Assembly: GCF_001866135.1 (NCBI RefSeq)
Contig: NZ_MODW01000001.1
Span: 887,797 to 951,796 of the forward strand
Length of the DNA stretch: 64,000 nt
Direction of reading: 5' to 3'
Source: Microbacterium sp. LCT-H2
GTDB lineage: Bacteria; Actinomycetota; Actinomycetes; Actinomycetales; Microbacteriaceae
A program made the translations under genes and the position numbers. Of the stretch, positions 1 to 7,397 are shown in pieces. Within the stretch, counting starts at the first letter, position 1. Each line of letters begins with the position of its first letter. The notes under the pieces are model-generated. The model was not told the origin of the DNA and ran no database searches. It worked only from the letters and a program-made list of their open reading frames with translations.

Positions 1-149
1 TGGAGCTCGAGGTGTACGCGTTCAACCCGCGGGCGCAGCGCGCCTACGAGAAGGCGGGCTTCGTCGTCGAGGGCCGGCGTCGGGAGGCGCTGCGCTGGGA
101 CGGCGAGTGGGTCGACGCCATCGTCATGGGCATCCTCGCAGACGAGTGA
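1..149 (+). CDS. GNAT-family N-acetyltransferase, C-terminal fragment
   Basis: Only the last 48 residues are in the window; the gene starts upstream. The fragment carries the C-terminal GNAT pattern: the strand LELEVYAFNPRAQRAYEKAG is followed by GFVVEGRRREALRWDGEWVD and ends in a short strand. In this fold, N-x-x-A-x-x-x-Y-x-K-x-G-F contributes to acetyl-CoA binding, and the G-R-R-R-E segment is typical of Rim-like or RimJ/L-type acetyltransferases. The substrate cannot be predicted from this piece. It ends in TGA at 147-149, about 65 nt before the next gene, which reads the same way. Confidence 0.8.
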   Translation, partial: ELEVYAFNPRAQRAYEKAGFVVEGRRREALRWDGEWVDAIVMGILADE

Positions 150-216
150 CTGCACGCCGGACGGGCGGGAGCGCAAGGGGGAGGCGGAGCACAGGTCCGT
201 GACGGAGGATGAGGGC

Positions 217-1923
217 ATGACCGACGCGCCGCTGTCTTCCCGTCCCTGGCTCCGCTCCTATGCCGAGGGCGTGCCGGCCGATATCGACGAGCCGACGCAG
301 ACCCTGCCGCAGATGCTGGCCGGCGGCATCCGGCGGTATGCGCGCCGCCCCGCCCTCGAGTTCTTCGGCGCCGTCACGACCTACCGGGAGCTCGGCGAGC
401 AGATCGACCGCGCCGCGGAAGGACTCCGCCATCTCGGGGTCACGAAGGGCGACCGGGTGGCACTGGTGCTGCCGAACTGCCCGCAGCACGTCGTGGCGTT
501 TTACGCGGTCCTGCGTCTCGGGGCGATCGTCGTCGAGCACAACCCGCTCTACACCGCGCGGGAGCTGCGCCACCAGTTCGAGGACCACGGGGCCCGCGTC
601 GCGATCGTGTGGGACAAGGTCGCCGACACCGTCGCGGGGTTCCCCGACGACCTCCGGGTCGGCCACATCGTGAGCGTCGACCTCACGGCGGCGATGCCCC
701 TGTCGAAGCGCCTCCTGCTGCGACTCCCGGTCCCGAAGGCCCGGGCATCGCGGGCGAAGCTGACCGGCACGCCACGCGCGCGGCACCTGACGCCGTGGAA
801 GAAGCTCGTGTCGCACCGCCGGCTCCCCCGCCGCACCCCTGGGCCGTCGCTGGGCGACACCGCCGTCCTGCAGTACACGAGCGGGACGACCGGGATCCCC
901 AAGGGGGCGATCCTCACCCATGCGAACCTGCGGGCCAACGCGATGCAGGGGCGGGCCTGGGTGCCCGGGCTCCGCGACGGCGAAGAGACCTTCTACGCCG
1001 TGCTCCCGCTCTTCCACGCCTACGGACTCACCCTGTGCCTCACGTTCGCCCTGAGCATCGGGGCGAAGGTGGTGCTGTTCCCGACGTTCGACCTCGGACT
1101 CGTGACCGATGCCGCCCGCACGAGCCCGCCGACCTTCCTCCCCGCCGTCCCGCCGATCTACGATCAGCTGGCCCGCGCGGCCGGACGCGGCACGGTGGAC
1201 CTCTCCACGGTGCGGTTCGCGATCTCCGGAGCCATGAGCCTTCCCGTCGAGACGGTGCGGCGCTGGGAGGAGGCGACCGGGGGACTGCTCGTGGAGGGGT
1301 ACGGGATGACCGAGGCCTCCCCCGTTGCCCTCGGCAACCCGATGGGCCCGACCCGGCGGCCCGGCACCGTCGGCGTCCCGTTCCCGAGCACCGAGATCCG
1401 CATCGTCGACCCCGACGACCCCGATGTCGAGGTGCCCACGGGCGAGCCCGGCGAGCTGCTGCTGCGCGGTCCGCAGGTGTTCCAGGGCTACTGGGGTCGT
1501 CCCGGAGAGACAGCCGAGGCCTTGTTGCCGGACGGCTGGCTCCGCACTGGAGACATCGCCGAGGTCTCCGCCGACGGGTTCGTCACCATCGTCGACCGCC
1601 GGAAGGAGCTCATCATCACCGGCGGCTTCAACGTCTCACCCAGCGAAGTCGAGAACGCGCTCGAAGCGCACCCGGATGTCGTGGCGGCCGCCGTCGTCGG
1701 GCTTCCCCGGTCGAGCGGCGGCGAAGAGGTCGCAGCCGCCGTGGTCCTCCGGAAGGGTGCCGCCGACGACATGGAGGGCCTCCGCGACTTCTGCCGCACG
1801 CGGCTGACCGCCTACAAGGTGCCGCGCCGGATCACCGCCGTCGACGACCTCCCCCGGTCGCTCATCGGCAAGGTGCTGCGGCGAGAGGTGCGGGATCGAC
1901 TGCTCGCCGCACGCGGGGCCTGA
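217..1923 (+). CDS. AMP-dependent acyl-CoA synthetase (long-chain fatty acid--CoA ligase type)
   Basis: This ANL-superfamily adenylating enzyme of 568 residues probably activates a fatty or other carboxylic acid to its CoA thioester through an acyl-AMP. Visible motifs are the P-loop YTSGTTGIPKGAIL near residues 220-233, the A5 motif GYGMTEASP near 361-369, TGDI near 445, and the hinge DRRKELIITGGFNVSPSEVE near 459-478. A catalytic lysine is expected near the C-terminus (LIGKVLRREVRD), where SLIGKVLRRE is present. I chose ATG 217 because GGAGG sits 8 nt upstream at 204-208; an in-frame GTG at 199 would add six residues. Chain-length specificity is not predictable. Confidence 0.9.
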   Translation: MTDAPLSSRPWLRSYAEGVPADIDEPTQTLPQMLAGGIRRYARRPALEFFGAVTTYRELGEQIDRAAEGLRHLGVTKGDRVALVLPNCPQHVVAFYAVLRLGAIVVEHNPLYTARELRHQFEDHGARVAIVWDKVADTVAGFPDDLRVGHIVSVDLTAAMPLSKRLLLRLPVPKARASRAKLTGTPRARHLTPWKKLVSHRRLPRRTPGPSLGDTAVLQYTSGTTGIPKGAILTHANLRANAMQGRAWVPGLRDGEETFYAVLPLFHAYGLTLCLTFALSIGAKVVLFPTFDLGLVTDAARTSPPTFLPAVPPIYDQLARAAGRGTVDLSTVRFAISGAMSLPVETVRRWEEATGGLLVEGYGMTEASPVALGNPMGPTRRPGTVGVPFPSTEIRIVDPDDPDVEVPTGEPGELLLRGPQVFQGYWGRPGETAEALLPDGWLRTGDIAEVSADGFVTIVDRRKELIITGGFNVSPSEVENALEAHPDVVAAAVVGLPRSSGGEEVAAAVVLRKGAADDMEGLRDFCRTRLTAYKVPRRITAVDDLPRSLIGKVLRREVRDRLLAARGA

Positions 1924-1932
1924 CGCGCGGGC

Positions 1933-2232
1933 TCAGCGCCCCTCCGCGGCCTCGGTGTGGTGGCGGATGACCTCGGCCACGACGAAGTTGAACCACTTCT
2001 CCGCGAACTCCGGGTCGAGGTGGGCGTCCTCCGCGAGCGCGCGGAGCCGGGCGACCTGCTGCTCCTCGCGGTTCGGGTCGGACGCCGGCATCTCATGCTC
2101 GGCCTTGAGGTGGCCCACCTGCTGCGTGGCGCGGAACCGCTCCGCGAGCAGGAAGATCAGGGCCGCGTCGATGTTGTCGATGCTCGCACGCAGCCGGAGC
2201 AGTTCGGCCTTCGGATCCTCAGCGGCAGTCAT
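1933..2232 (-). CDS. Chorismate mutase, AroQ class
   Basis: A stand-alone 99-residue all-helical chorismate mutase, which converts chorismate to prephenate for phenylalanine and tyrosine synthesis. The N-terminal helix LLRLRASIDNIDAALIFLLAERF matches the AroQ pattern L-R-x-x-I-D-x-x-D. K63-type and R-type active-site residues follow in QQVGHLKAEHEMPASDPNREEQQ (K, D-P-x-R-E). Length fits the family at 90-100 residues. It reads away from the AI-2E-type gene across a 62-nt divergent promoter and ends 9 nt from the acyl-CoA ligase, tail to tail. A TAGAGT box six nt before the ATG suggests a leaderless mRNA. Confidence 0.9.
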   Translation of the reverse strand: MTAAEDPKAELLRLRASIDNIDAALIFLLAERFRATQQVGHLKAEHEMPASDPNREEQQVARLRALAEDAHLDPEFAEKWFNFVVAEVIRHHTEAAEGR

Positions 2233-2238
2233 GCCCCT

Positions 2239-2289
2239 ACTCTAGAGCCGCAGATCACCCGGCTTCCGACGAGGGGCACCGCTATCGTG
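2239..2289. promoter_or_regulatory. Divergent promoter pair between chorismate mutase and AI-2E permease genes
   Basis: Within the 62-nt gap, TAGAGT (minus strand, 2244 to 2239) lies six nt before the chorismate mutase ATG, and TATCGT (2284-2289) lies five nt before the permease ATG at 2295. Both spacings put the expected transcription start on or next to the start codon, and neither ATG has a clear ribosome-binding site. Confidence 0.55.
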
Positions 2290-2294
2290 TGCTC

Positions 2295-3521
2295 ATGAGC
2301 AACGACCAGTCGCCGGCCTCCGCTCCGCACGACGGCCAGCGCGGCCCCGCCCCGGACTCCGTCCCCGCCCCCGTCGACGCCGCGCTCGTCGGTGCCGCGG
2401 TGGAGGCGCCCGACGCCGTCGCGAAGCCGTCCGTCCCCGTGGTGATCGAGCCGACCACGCCGAGCCGCTCGTTCTGGACGCGGATCGATCGGCCGTTCGT
2501 CTTCGGGTTCCTCGTGACCCTCGGCGGTCTCGGGGCGATCGTGATCGGCAGCGCGCTCTACAGCCTCTCCACCGTCCTCATCTACATCGCACTCGCCCTG
2601 TTCGCCGCGCTCGGCCTCGACCCGGCCGTCCGCTTCCTCGAACGCCGCGGCATCTCCCGCGCGCTCTCCGTCGTGGTGACGATCCTCGCTCTCATCGTCG
2701 TCGTCGCCCTCGTCCTGTGGATGATCGTGCCCATCGTCGTGGATCAGATCGCCGGGTTCGTGAAGTCGGTCCCCGGCATGATCGAGGACTTCACGAAGTC
2801 CGACCTCTACGCCACCCTCAACAACCAGTTCGGCGACCAGTTCCAGGACCTCGTCTCGGAGGTGCAGAAGTTCCTCTCCGACTTCGGAAACCTCGCGACG
2901 ATCGGCGGCGGCGCGCTCCAGGTGGGCGCGTCCATCGCGAGTGGGATCTCGGGCGCGATCGTGGTGCTCGTGCTGACGCTGTACTTCCTCGCGACCCTGC
3001 CGGCCATGCGCCAGGGTCTGCTGCGTCTGGTCCCGGCCCGCGACCGCGACCGCGCCGGCGACATCTCCCAGCAGATCACCGACTCGGTGGGCGGCTACGT
3101 GATGGGGATGGTCGTCCTGGCCTTCTGCAACGCGACCCTCGCCCTCATCCTCTACACCGTGCTGGGCCTGCCGTTCCCGCCACTCATGGCCGCGATCGCC
3201 TTCTGCGTCACGCTCATCCCGCTCGTCGGCTCGGTGCTGTTCTGGATGATCGGCACCATCCTCGCGCTGTTCACGAACCCGATCGCCGCGCTGGTCTTCG
3301 CCGCGATCTACCTCGTCTACATGCAGATCGAGGCATACGTGCTCACCCCCCGGGTCATGAACAAGGCGGTGGCCGTGCCGGGCTCGCTCGTCGTCATCGG
3401 CGCCCTCGCCGGCGGCACGCTCCTCGGCCTGCTCGGCGCCCTCGTGGCCGTTCCCGTCACCGCCTCGATCCTCATCATCGTCAAGCAGGTGGTCGTGCCG
3501 AAGCAGGACTCCCGCACCTGA
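2295..3521 (+). CDS. AI-2E family transporter (PerM/YdiK-like membrane protein)
   Basis: A 408-residue polytopic membrane protein. A proline/alanine-rich cytoplasmic N-terminus of about 65 residues is followed by paired N-terminal membrane segments (FVFGFLVTLGGLGAIVIGSA and the next helix), a long extracytoplasmic/amphipathic region around residues 150-220 (KSVPGMIEDFTKSDLYATL), and four to five C-terminal helices including the family signature around PLMAAIAFCVTLIPLVGSVL. Members have been linked to autoinducer-2 export or Na+/H+ antiport, but the substrate here is unknown. ATG 2295 is preferred over GTG 2289 because of the -10-like box TATCGT just upstream. It is followed by a palindromic repeat and a terminator. 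Confidence 0.85.
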   Translation: MSNDQSPASAPHDGQRGPAPDSVPAPVDAALVGAAVEAPDAVAKPSVPVVIEPTTPSRSFWTRIDRPFVFGFLVTLGGLGAIVIGSALYSLSTVLIYIALALFAALGLDPAVRFLERRGISRALSVVVTILALIVVVALVLWMIVPIVVDQIAGFVKSVPGMIEDFTKSDLYATLNNQFGDQFQDLVSEVQKFLSDFGNLATIGGGALQVGASIASGISGAIVVLVLTLYFLATLPAMRQGLLRLVPARDRDRAGDISQQITDSVGGYVMGMVVLAFCNATLALILYTVLGLPFPPLMAAIAFCVTLIPLVGSVLFWMIGTILALFTNPIAALVFAAIYLVYMQIEAYVLTPRVMNKAVAVPGSLVVIGALAGGTLLGLLGALVAVPVTASILIIVKQVVVPKQDSRT

Positions 3522-3540
3522 CCCCGGGCCTCACCCCCGG

Positions 3541-3622
3541 GCACAACTTCGGAGACCCGGGGCGACACACCGTCAGCCGGGGGTCCTCCACGGCGTGTCT
3601 GGCGAGATCTCCGAAGCTGTGC
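3541..3622. repeat. REP-like intergenic palindrome, copy 1
   Basis: The left arm GCACAACTTCGGAGA (3541-3555) and right arm TCTCCGAAGCTGTGC (3608-3622) pair over 15 bp, with one position that would be a G:U pair in RNA. The 52-nt interior continues the pairing (GACACACCGT against ACGGCGTGTC, 9 of 10). The arm core CACAACTnnGGAGA recurs at 38686-38778 and 39752-39834 with nearly the same arm spacing. It lies between convergent genes but beside a separate, better terminator hairpin, so termination need not be its role. Confidence 0.6.
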
Positions 3623-3642
3623 ACACCGGCAGGCGGGGACGA

Positions 3643-3676
3643 CGAAGCGCCCGACCCCTGAGGGCCGGGCGCTTCG
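3643..3676. terminator. Bidirectional hairpin terminator
   Basis: A perfect 11-bp stem, CGAAGCGCCCG (3643-3653) with CGGGCGCTTCG (3666-3676), encloses a 12-nt loop between the convergent permease and osmolyte-binding protein genes. There is no U-tract, as is common for high-GC actinobacterial terminators. Confidence 0.65.
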
Positions 3677-3688
3677 CGGGGAGACGAC

Positions 3689-4606
3689 TCAGATGAGGTC
3701 GCTGTCCGTGAGCCACTGCTTCGCGATGTCCTCTGCCGACTTCTGGTCGACCGTGCTCTGCACGTTGAGGGCGACGAGCTCTTCGGCGGTCAGCTTGGCG
3801 CTGATGCCGTTGATCACGTCGGCGATCTCGTCGGCCACGTCACTGGACGCGATGGGGACGACGTTCGAGGCGAGGATGATGTTCTCCGGGTCTTCCAGCG
3901 CCACGATGTCCTCGGTCTGGAATGCCGGGTCGGCGGAGTAGATGTCCGCCACCTGGATCTCGCCGGCGAGCAGCGACTCCAGCGTCGTGGGACCGGTGGC
4001 CGAGAACGCCAGGTCGACGCCGTAGACCTCCTTGGCCGCAGCAGGGCCGTACGGACGCTGCTCGAACTCGGGCGCCGCGCCGATCGTGACCGGGGTGGTG
4101 ACGTTTGCGAGGTCGGCGATCGAGGTGAGGTCGTTCTCCTCGGCGAAGCTCTTGAGCACCGTGTAGGTGTCCTGGTCGGATGCCTCCGCGTAGTCGAGCG
4201 CGGTGAGGCCGTCCGGGAGCGCGTCCTTCAGGGCGGCGTAGACGTCGTCCGGGCTGGTGGCCGTCGCATCCTTGTCCAGGTACTCGAGCAGGTTGCCCGT
4301 GTACTCCGGGAACAGGTCGATCGCCCCGGACTCGACGTCCGGCATGTAGGCGTCGCGCTGGCCGATGCTGAACTTCTCCTCGACGTCGAACCCGGCGGCG
4401 GTGAGTGCCTGGGAGTAGATCTCGGCGATGATCTCGTTGGAGTAGTACGCCTGGGAGCCGATGACGATGGTCTCGCTGCCGCCCGAGCCGGACTCCTCGG
4501 TCGGGGTGTCGAGGGGATTGCTGCTGGAGCATCCGGCCAGCACGAGCGCGGCGGTGAGAGCGACGCCGCCGGCAAGGGCGAAACGAGATGTGCGTGCGGT
4601 GAACAT
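3689..4606 (-). CDS. Osmolyte (glycine betaine/choline-type) ABC transporter substrate-binding lipoprotein
   Basis: A 305-residue lipoprotein of the OpuAC/ProX (OsmF-like) family and last gene of a four-gene importer operon. The signal peptide (FALAGGVALTAALVLAGCSSS) ends in lipobox LAGC, so the mature protein is lipid-anchored at the cell membrane. The mature part carries family features: TIVIGSQAYYSNEIIAEIYSQ, a D-x-F-P-E-Y-T-G-N motif (IDLFPEYTGNLLEYL), and LLAGEIQVADIYSADP. The start ATG at 4606 is set by the signal peptide and an upstream GAAGAGGAAG. It lies 35 nt after the permease gene, so it is probably co-transcribed. Binding of quaternary amines is inferred from family membership. 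Confidence 0.88.
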   Translation of the reverse strand: MFTARTSRFALAGGVALTAALVLAGCSSSNPLDTPTEESGSGGSETIVIGSQAYYSNEIIAEIYSQALTAAGFDVEEKFSIGQRDAYMPDVESGAIDLFPEYTGNLLEYLDKDATATSPDDVYAALKDALPDGLTALDYAEASDQDTYTVLKSFAEENDLTSIADLANVTTPVTIGAAPEFEQRPYGPAAAKEVYGVDLAFSATGPTTLESLLAGEIQVADIYSADPAFQTEDIVALEDPENIILASNVVPIASSDVADEIADVINGISAKLTAEELVALNVQSTVDQKSAEDIAKQWLTDSDLI

Positions 4607-4641
4607 GGGACTTCCTCTTCTCTGGGGGACGATGCTGTGGG

Positions 4642-5361
4642 TCAGGCGGTCGCGACCGCGCGAGCGGTCGACCGAGTTCGGCGTCTTTGCGGACGCGTGC
4701 GCACGCCGCGGGGCACTGCGGCGTGCTGAGCGAGAGCGAGCAGGAGGTCGACGAGGAGCGCCAGCACCGCGACGAGGATCGCGCCGCCGAGCACCTGATC
4801 GAAGCGGCGGAGGGGGAGACCTTGGATGATCGGCCATCCCAGGCCGCCCAGGTTCACGTAGGCCGCGATGGTGACGGTGGCGATGACCTGCAGCAGCGCC
4901 GAGCGGAGCCCGCCGATGAGCAGCGAGAGACCGAGCGGCACCTCGACCTTCCAGAACACCTGCCACTCTGTCATTCCCATGGCTCGGGCGGCATCGAGGA
5001 CTCGGCGGTCGATCGCCTCCAGCCCGGTGTAGGCGCCTGCGAGGAGCGAGGGGATCGCCAGGAGGACGAACGTGATGACGGCGGCGACCGGTGTGCGGAG
5101 CACCCCGAGCAGCAGCACCAGGAGGATGAGGAGACCGAACGACGGGATGGCGCGTGCGGCACCGGAAATCGCTACGGCGACCTCGCGTCCGCGGCCTGTG
5201 TGCCCGATCAGCCACCCGAGCGGGACGGCGATGACCGCCGCGATCGCGACCGAGATCACCGTGTAGAAGATGTGCTGACCGAACAGCACCGGCAGCGCGT
5301 ACGGGCCTGTCCAGCGGTCGGGTGAGAAAAGCCAGATGAAGGCATCGGTGAAAAGATTCAT
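4642..5361 (-). CDS. Osmolyte ABC transporter permease (OpuCB/OpuCD type), second copy
   Basis: A 239-residue inner-membrane permease with about five to six helices and the BPD-transport loop (EAA) in LEAIDRRVLDAARAMGMTEWQVFWKVEVPLGLSLLIGGLRSALLQ, matching E-A-A-x3-G-x9-I-x-L-P. It reads VRTPVAAVITFVLLAIPSLL in the middle. ATG 5361 overlaps the stop of the upstream permease gene by 4 nt, which supports translational coupling. With its paralogue it would form the heteromeric channel of the importer. The C-terminus is arginine-rich (RTRPQRRRTRSTARAVATA) and cytoplasmic. Confidence 0.88.
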   Translation of the reverse strand: MNLFTDAFIWLFSPDRWTGPYALPVLFGQHIFYTVISVAIAAVIAVPLGWLIGHTGRGREVAVAISGAARAIPSFGLLILLVLLLGVLRTPVAAVITFVLLAIPSLLAGAYTGLEAIDRRVLDAARAMGMTEWQVFWKVEVPLGLSLLIGGLRSALLQVIATVTIAAYVNLGGLGWPIIQGLPLRRFDQVLGGAILVAVLALLVDLLLALAQHAAVPRGVRTRPQRRRTRSTARAVATA

Positions 5362-6050
5362 GCGGCCGATCCCATCGCCGCCGTCCGGCTCACGGCGGCC
5401 TTGGTCGCCGTCTTCGTCGCCGTGCGCGTCCACGGCATCAGCGCGCGCCCGGCCAGCACGAGAAGAAGATCGACGATCAGAGCGATCACGACGACGGCGA
5501 CGACGCCCGCGAACACCTCCTCGATGATGCGGCGCTGGAGGCCGTCGGTGAAGAGATAGCCGAGGTTTCGCACGCCGATCAGCACACCGACCGTCGCCAG
5601 CGAGATCGTGCTGACCGCGGTGACACGGAGCCCGGCGAGGATGACCGGTCCGGCGAGCGGGAACTCCACTGCCCAGAACCGTCGGAAGGCGGCGAAGCCC
5701 GTCGCGGTCGCCGCCTGTCGCACGTCGTCGTCGACCGAGTCCAGGCCGTCGGCGACGGCCCGGACGAGGATCGCGATCGCATAGATCGTGAGGGCGACGA
5801 TGAGGTTCGGTTCGTTGATCGCGGAGTAGCCGAGCACCGCGGGAAGGAGGATCAGCAGCGCGAGCGACGGGATCGTGTAGAGCAGACCGGTCAGCGCGAT
5901 GATCGGTCCCCGCACCAGCCGATAGCGCCATGCCACCCAGCCGAGAGGAAGAGAGAGGACGAACCCGAGCACGATCGGGATGACGCTCTGGCGCAGGTGA
6001 GCTGCGGTCAGATCGAGGATCAGCCCGAGGTTGTCGCCGACCCAGTTCAC
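5358..6050 (-). CDS. Osmolyte ABC transporter permease, first copy
   Basis: A 230-residue polytopic permease whose EAA loop reads GLDSVDDDVRQAATATGFAAFRRFWAVEFPLAGPVILAGLRVT, that is A-A-x3-G followed by the VEFPLAGP half-motif. It begins MNWVGDNLGLILDLTAAHLRQSVIPIVLGF, typical of OpuCB-like subunits. It overlaps the ATPase gene by 4 nt upstream and the second permease by 4 nt downstream, giving a tightly coupled operon. It should pair with the second permease to form the translocation pathway. Confidence 0.88.
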   Translation of the reverse strand: MNWVGDNLGLILDLTAAHLRQSVIPIVLGFVLSLPLGWVAWRYRLVRGPIIALTGLLYTIPSLALLILLPAVLGYSAINEPNLIVALTIYAIAILVRAVADGLDSVDDDVRQAATATGFAAFRRFWAVEFPLAGPVILAGLRVTAVSTISLATVGVLIGVRNLGYLFTDGLQRRIIEEVFAGVVAVVVIALIVDLLLVLAGRALMPWTRTATKTATKAAVSRTAAMGSAA

Positions 6051-6907
6051 GGGGCCGCCTTCAGCGCGTCGGCTCCGTCGACCACGCCCTCCGGCGCATC
6101 GACGATCGCTCCCTGCGTGCGGCCCTCCGAGTCGACGACCACGGTCCCGCGCGCGGTCTGCTTGAGGTGCAGCGCCCGGCGGCCGCGGTCGGCTCCGATG
6201 AACGAGGAGACGAAGTCGTCGGCCGGGTTCTCGATGATCTCGCTCGGACTGCCCACCTGCACGATCCGGGCGCCCTTGTCGAGGATGACGACCTGGTCGC
6301 CGAGGAGGAAGGCCTCGTCGATGTCGTGCGTGACGAACACGACCGTCTTGTCGAGCTCGTGCTGTAGTCGCAGGGTCTCCTGCTGGAGGTCGGCGCGGAC
6401 GATGGGGTCGACCGCACCGAACGGCTCGTCCATGAGGAGGATGTTCGGGTCGGCGGCGAGCCCGCGGGCCACCCCGACGCGCTGCTGCTGGCCGCCGGAC
6501 AACTGGCTCGGGTACCGCTCGGCCAGCGCCTGGTCGAGGCCGACCGTCGTGAGCAGCTCACGGGCCCGCTCATGCGCCTCCTTGCGCTTCACCCCGTTCA
6601 GCCGCAGCACGGTGGCCACGTTGTCGATCACGGTGAAGTGCGGCATGAGCCCGGAGTTCTGCATGACGTAGCCGATGCGCCGGCGCAGCGCGACCGGGTC
6701 GCCAGACAGCACGCTCTCCCCGTCGATCTCGACCTCCCCCGACGTCGGCTCCACCATGCGGTTGATCATCCGCAGCAGGGTGGTCTTGCCGCAGCCGGAC
6801 GAGCCGACGAACACGGTGGTCTTGCGGGAGGGCAGCACGAGGCTGAAGTCGTCGACGGCGAGCGTCCCGTCGGGGAAGCGTTTCGTGACGTTGCGGAACT
6901 CGATCAT
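6047..6907 (-). CDS. Osmolyte ABC transporter ATP-binding protein
   Basis: First gene of the importer operon, 286 residues. It shows Walker A GSSGCGKTT (about residues 36-44), the Q-loop in GYVMQNSGLMPHFTV, ABC signature LSGGQQQRVGVARGLAADPN, Walker B ILLMDEPFGAVDP and H-loop FVTHDIDEAF. The C-terminal 50 residues (FIGADRGRRALHLKQTARGT onward) look like the start of the regulatory region that carries paired CBS domains in OpuCA and OpuA, but it is too short for two full CBS domains. Energy coupling for uptake of a compatible solute is the likely role. Confidence 0.9.
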   Translation of the reverse strand: MIEFRNVTKRFPDGTLAVDDFSLVLPSRKTTVFVGSSGCGKTTLLRMINRMVEPTSGEVEIDGESVLSGDPVALRRRIGYVMQNSGLMPHFTVIDNVATVLRLNGVKRKEAHERARELLTTVGLDQALAERYPSQLSGGQQQRVGVARGLAADPNILLMDEPFGAVDPIVRADLQQETLRLQHELDKTVVFVTHDIDEAFLLGDQVVILDKGARIVQVGSPSEIIENPADDFVSSFIGADRGRRALHLKQTARGTVVVDSEGRTQGAIVDAPEGVVDGADALKAAP

Positions 6908-6959
6908 GAGGGTGTCTCTCCGACGGTCGTGCGGACGTGCGGTCGTTCGTCGTGGCGGA

Positions 6960-7262
6960 CTAGGCCGAGACCTCGACGCCCGGGGCGAAGGCGACGTAGC
7001 CGGAGAAGTCCTTGCCGACCCGGTCGAACGCCGACGGGTACGGGTGCGGGTACGACCACGCGAGATCCTTGTGCAGCTCTCCGTCGACCTGGACGGAGTA
7101 GTACTGGCACTCGCCCTTCCACGGACACGTGTACGGGGTGGGACTCTCGACGAGCGCGTCCGGCGCGACGGCTGCCGGCGGGAAGTACCAATTCCCCTCG
7201 ATGCGGATGAGGTCGTCCTGGTCGGCCTCGGCGATGACGCTTCCTGCGAGTACAGCCTTCAT
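6960..7262 (-). CDS. DUF427 domain-containing protein
   Basis: A 100-residue protein matching the DUF427 fold: N-terminal MKAVLAGSVIAEADQDDLIRIEGNWYFPP, then the conserved TPYTCPWKGECQYYSVQ and a terminal SGYVAFAPGVEV. Function is unknown; the conserved C-P-W-K-G motif is the hallmark of the family. ATG 7262 is preferred because AGGAGG sits a few nt upstream, and the length (90-100) is normal for the family. It lies 52 nt upstream of the osmolyte ATPase gene on the same strand and could be co-transcribed with it. Confidence 0.8.
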   Translation of the reverse strand: MKAVLAGSVIAEADQDDLIRIEGNWYFPPAAVAPDALVESPTPYTCPWKGECQYYSVQVDGELHKDLAWSYPHPYPSAFDRVGKDFSGYVAFAPGVEVSA

Positions 7263-7397
7263 GGTCCTGCCTCCTCGGATGTGGGTACGAGCGTATAAGA
7301 CGGGTGCGACATCCGGCACCGGGTTGCGCGCGGGGTCGTCAATCTGGGACACAATGCGCGTTCTGTTCGTCACGCGTCCGGAATCGGATTGCCCGGA

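Noticed and set aside
3689..5215. A 508-codon open frame spanning the osmolyte-binding protein and upstream DNA
   Set aside because: The first 200 codons lie antisense in a permease gene and show low-complexity Arg/Pro runs; the real gene begins at the signal peptide, ATG 4606.
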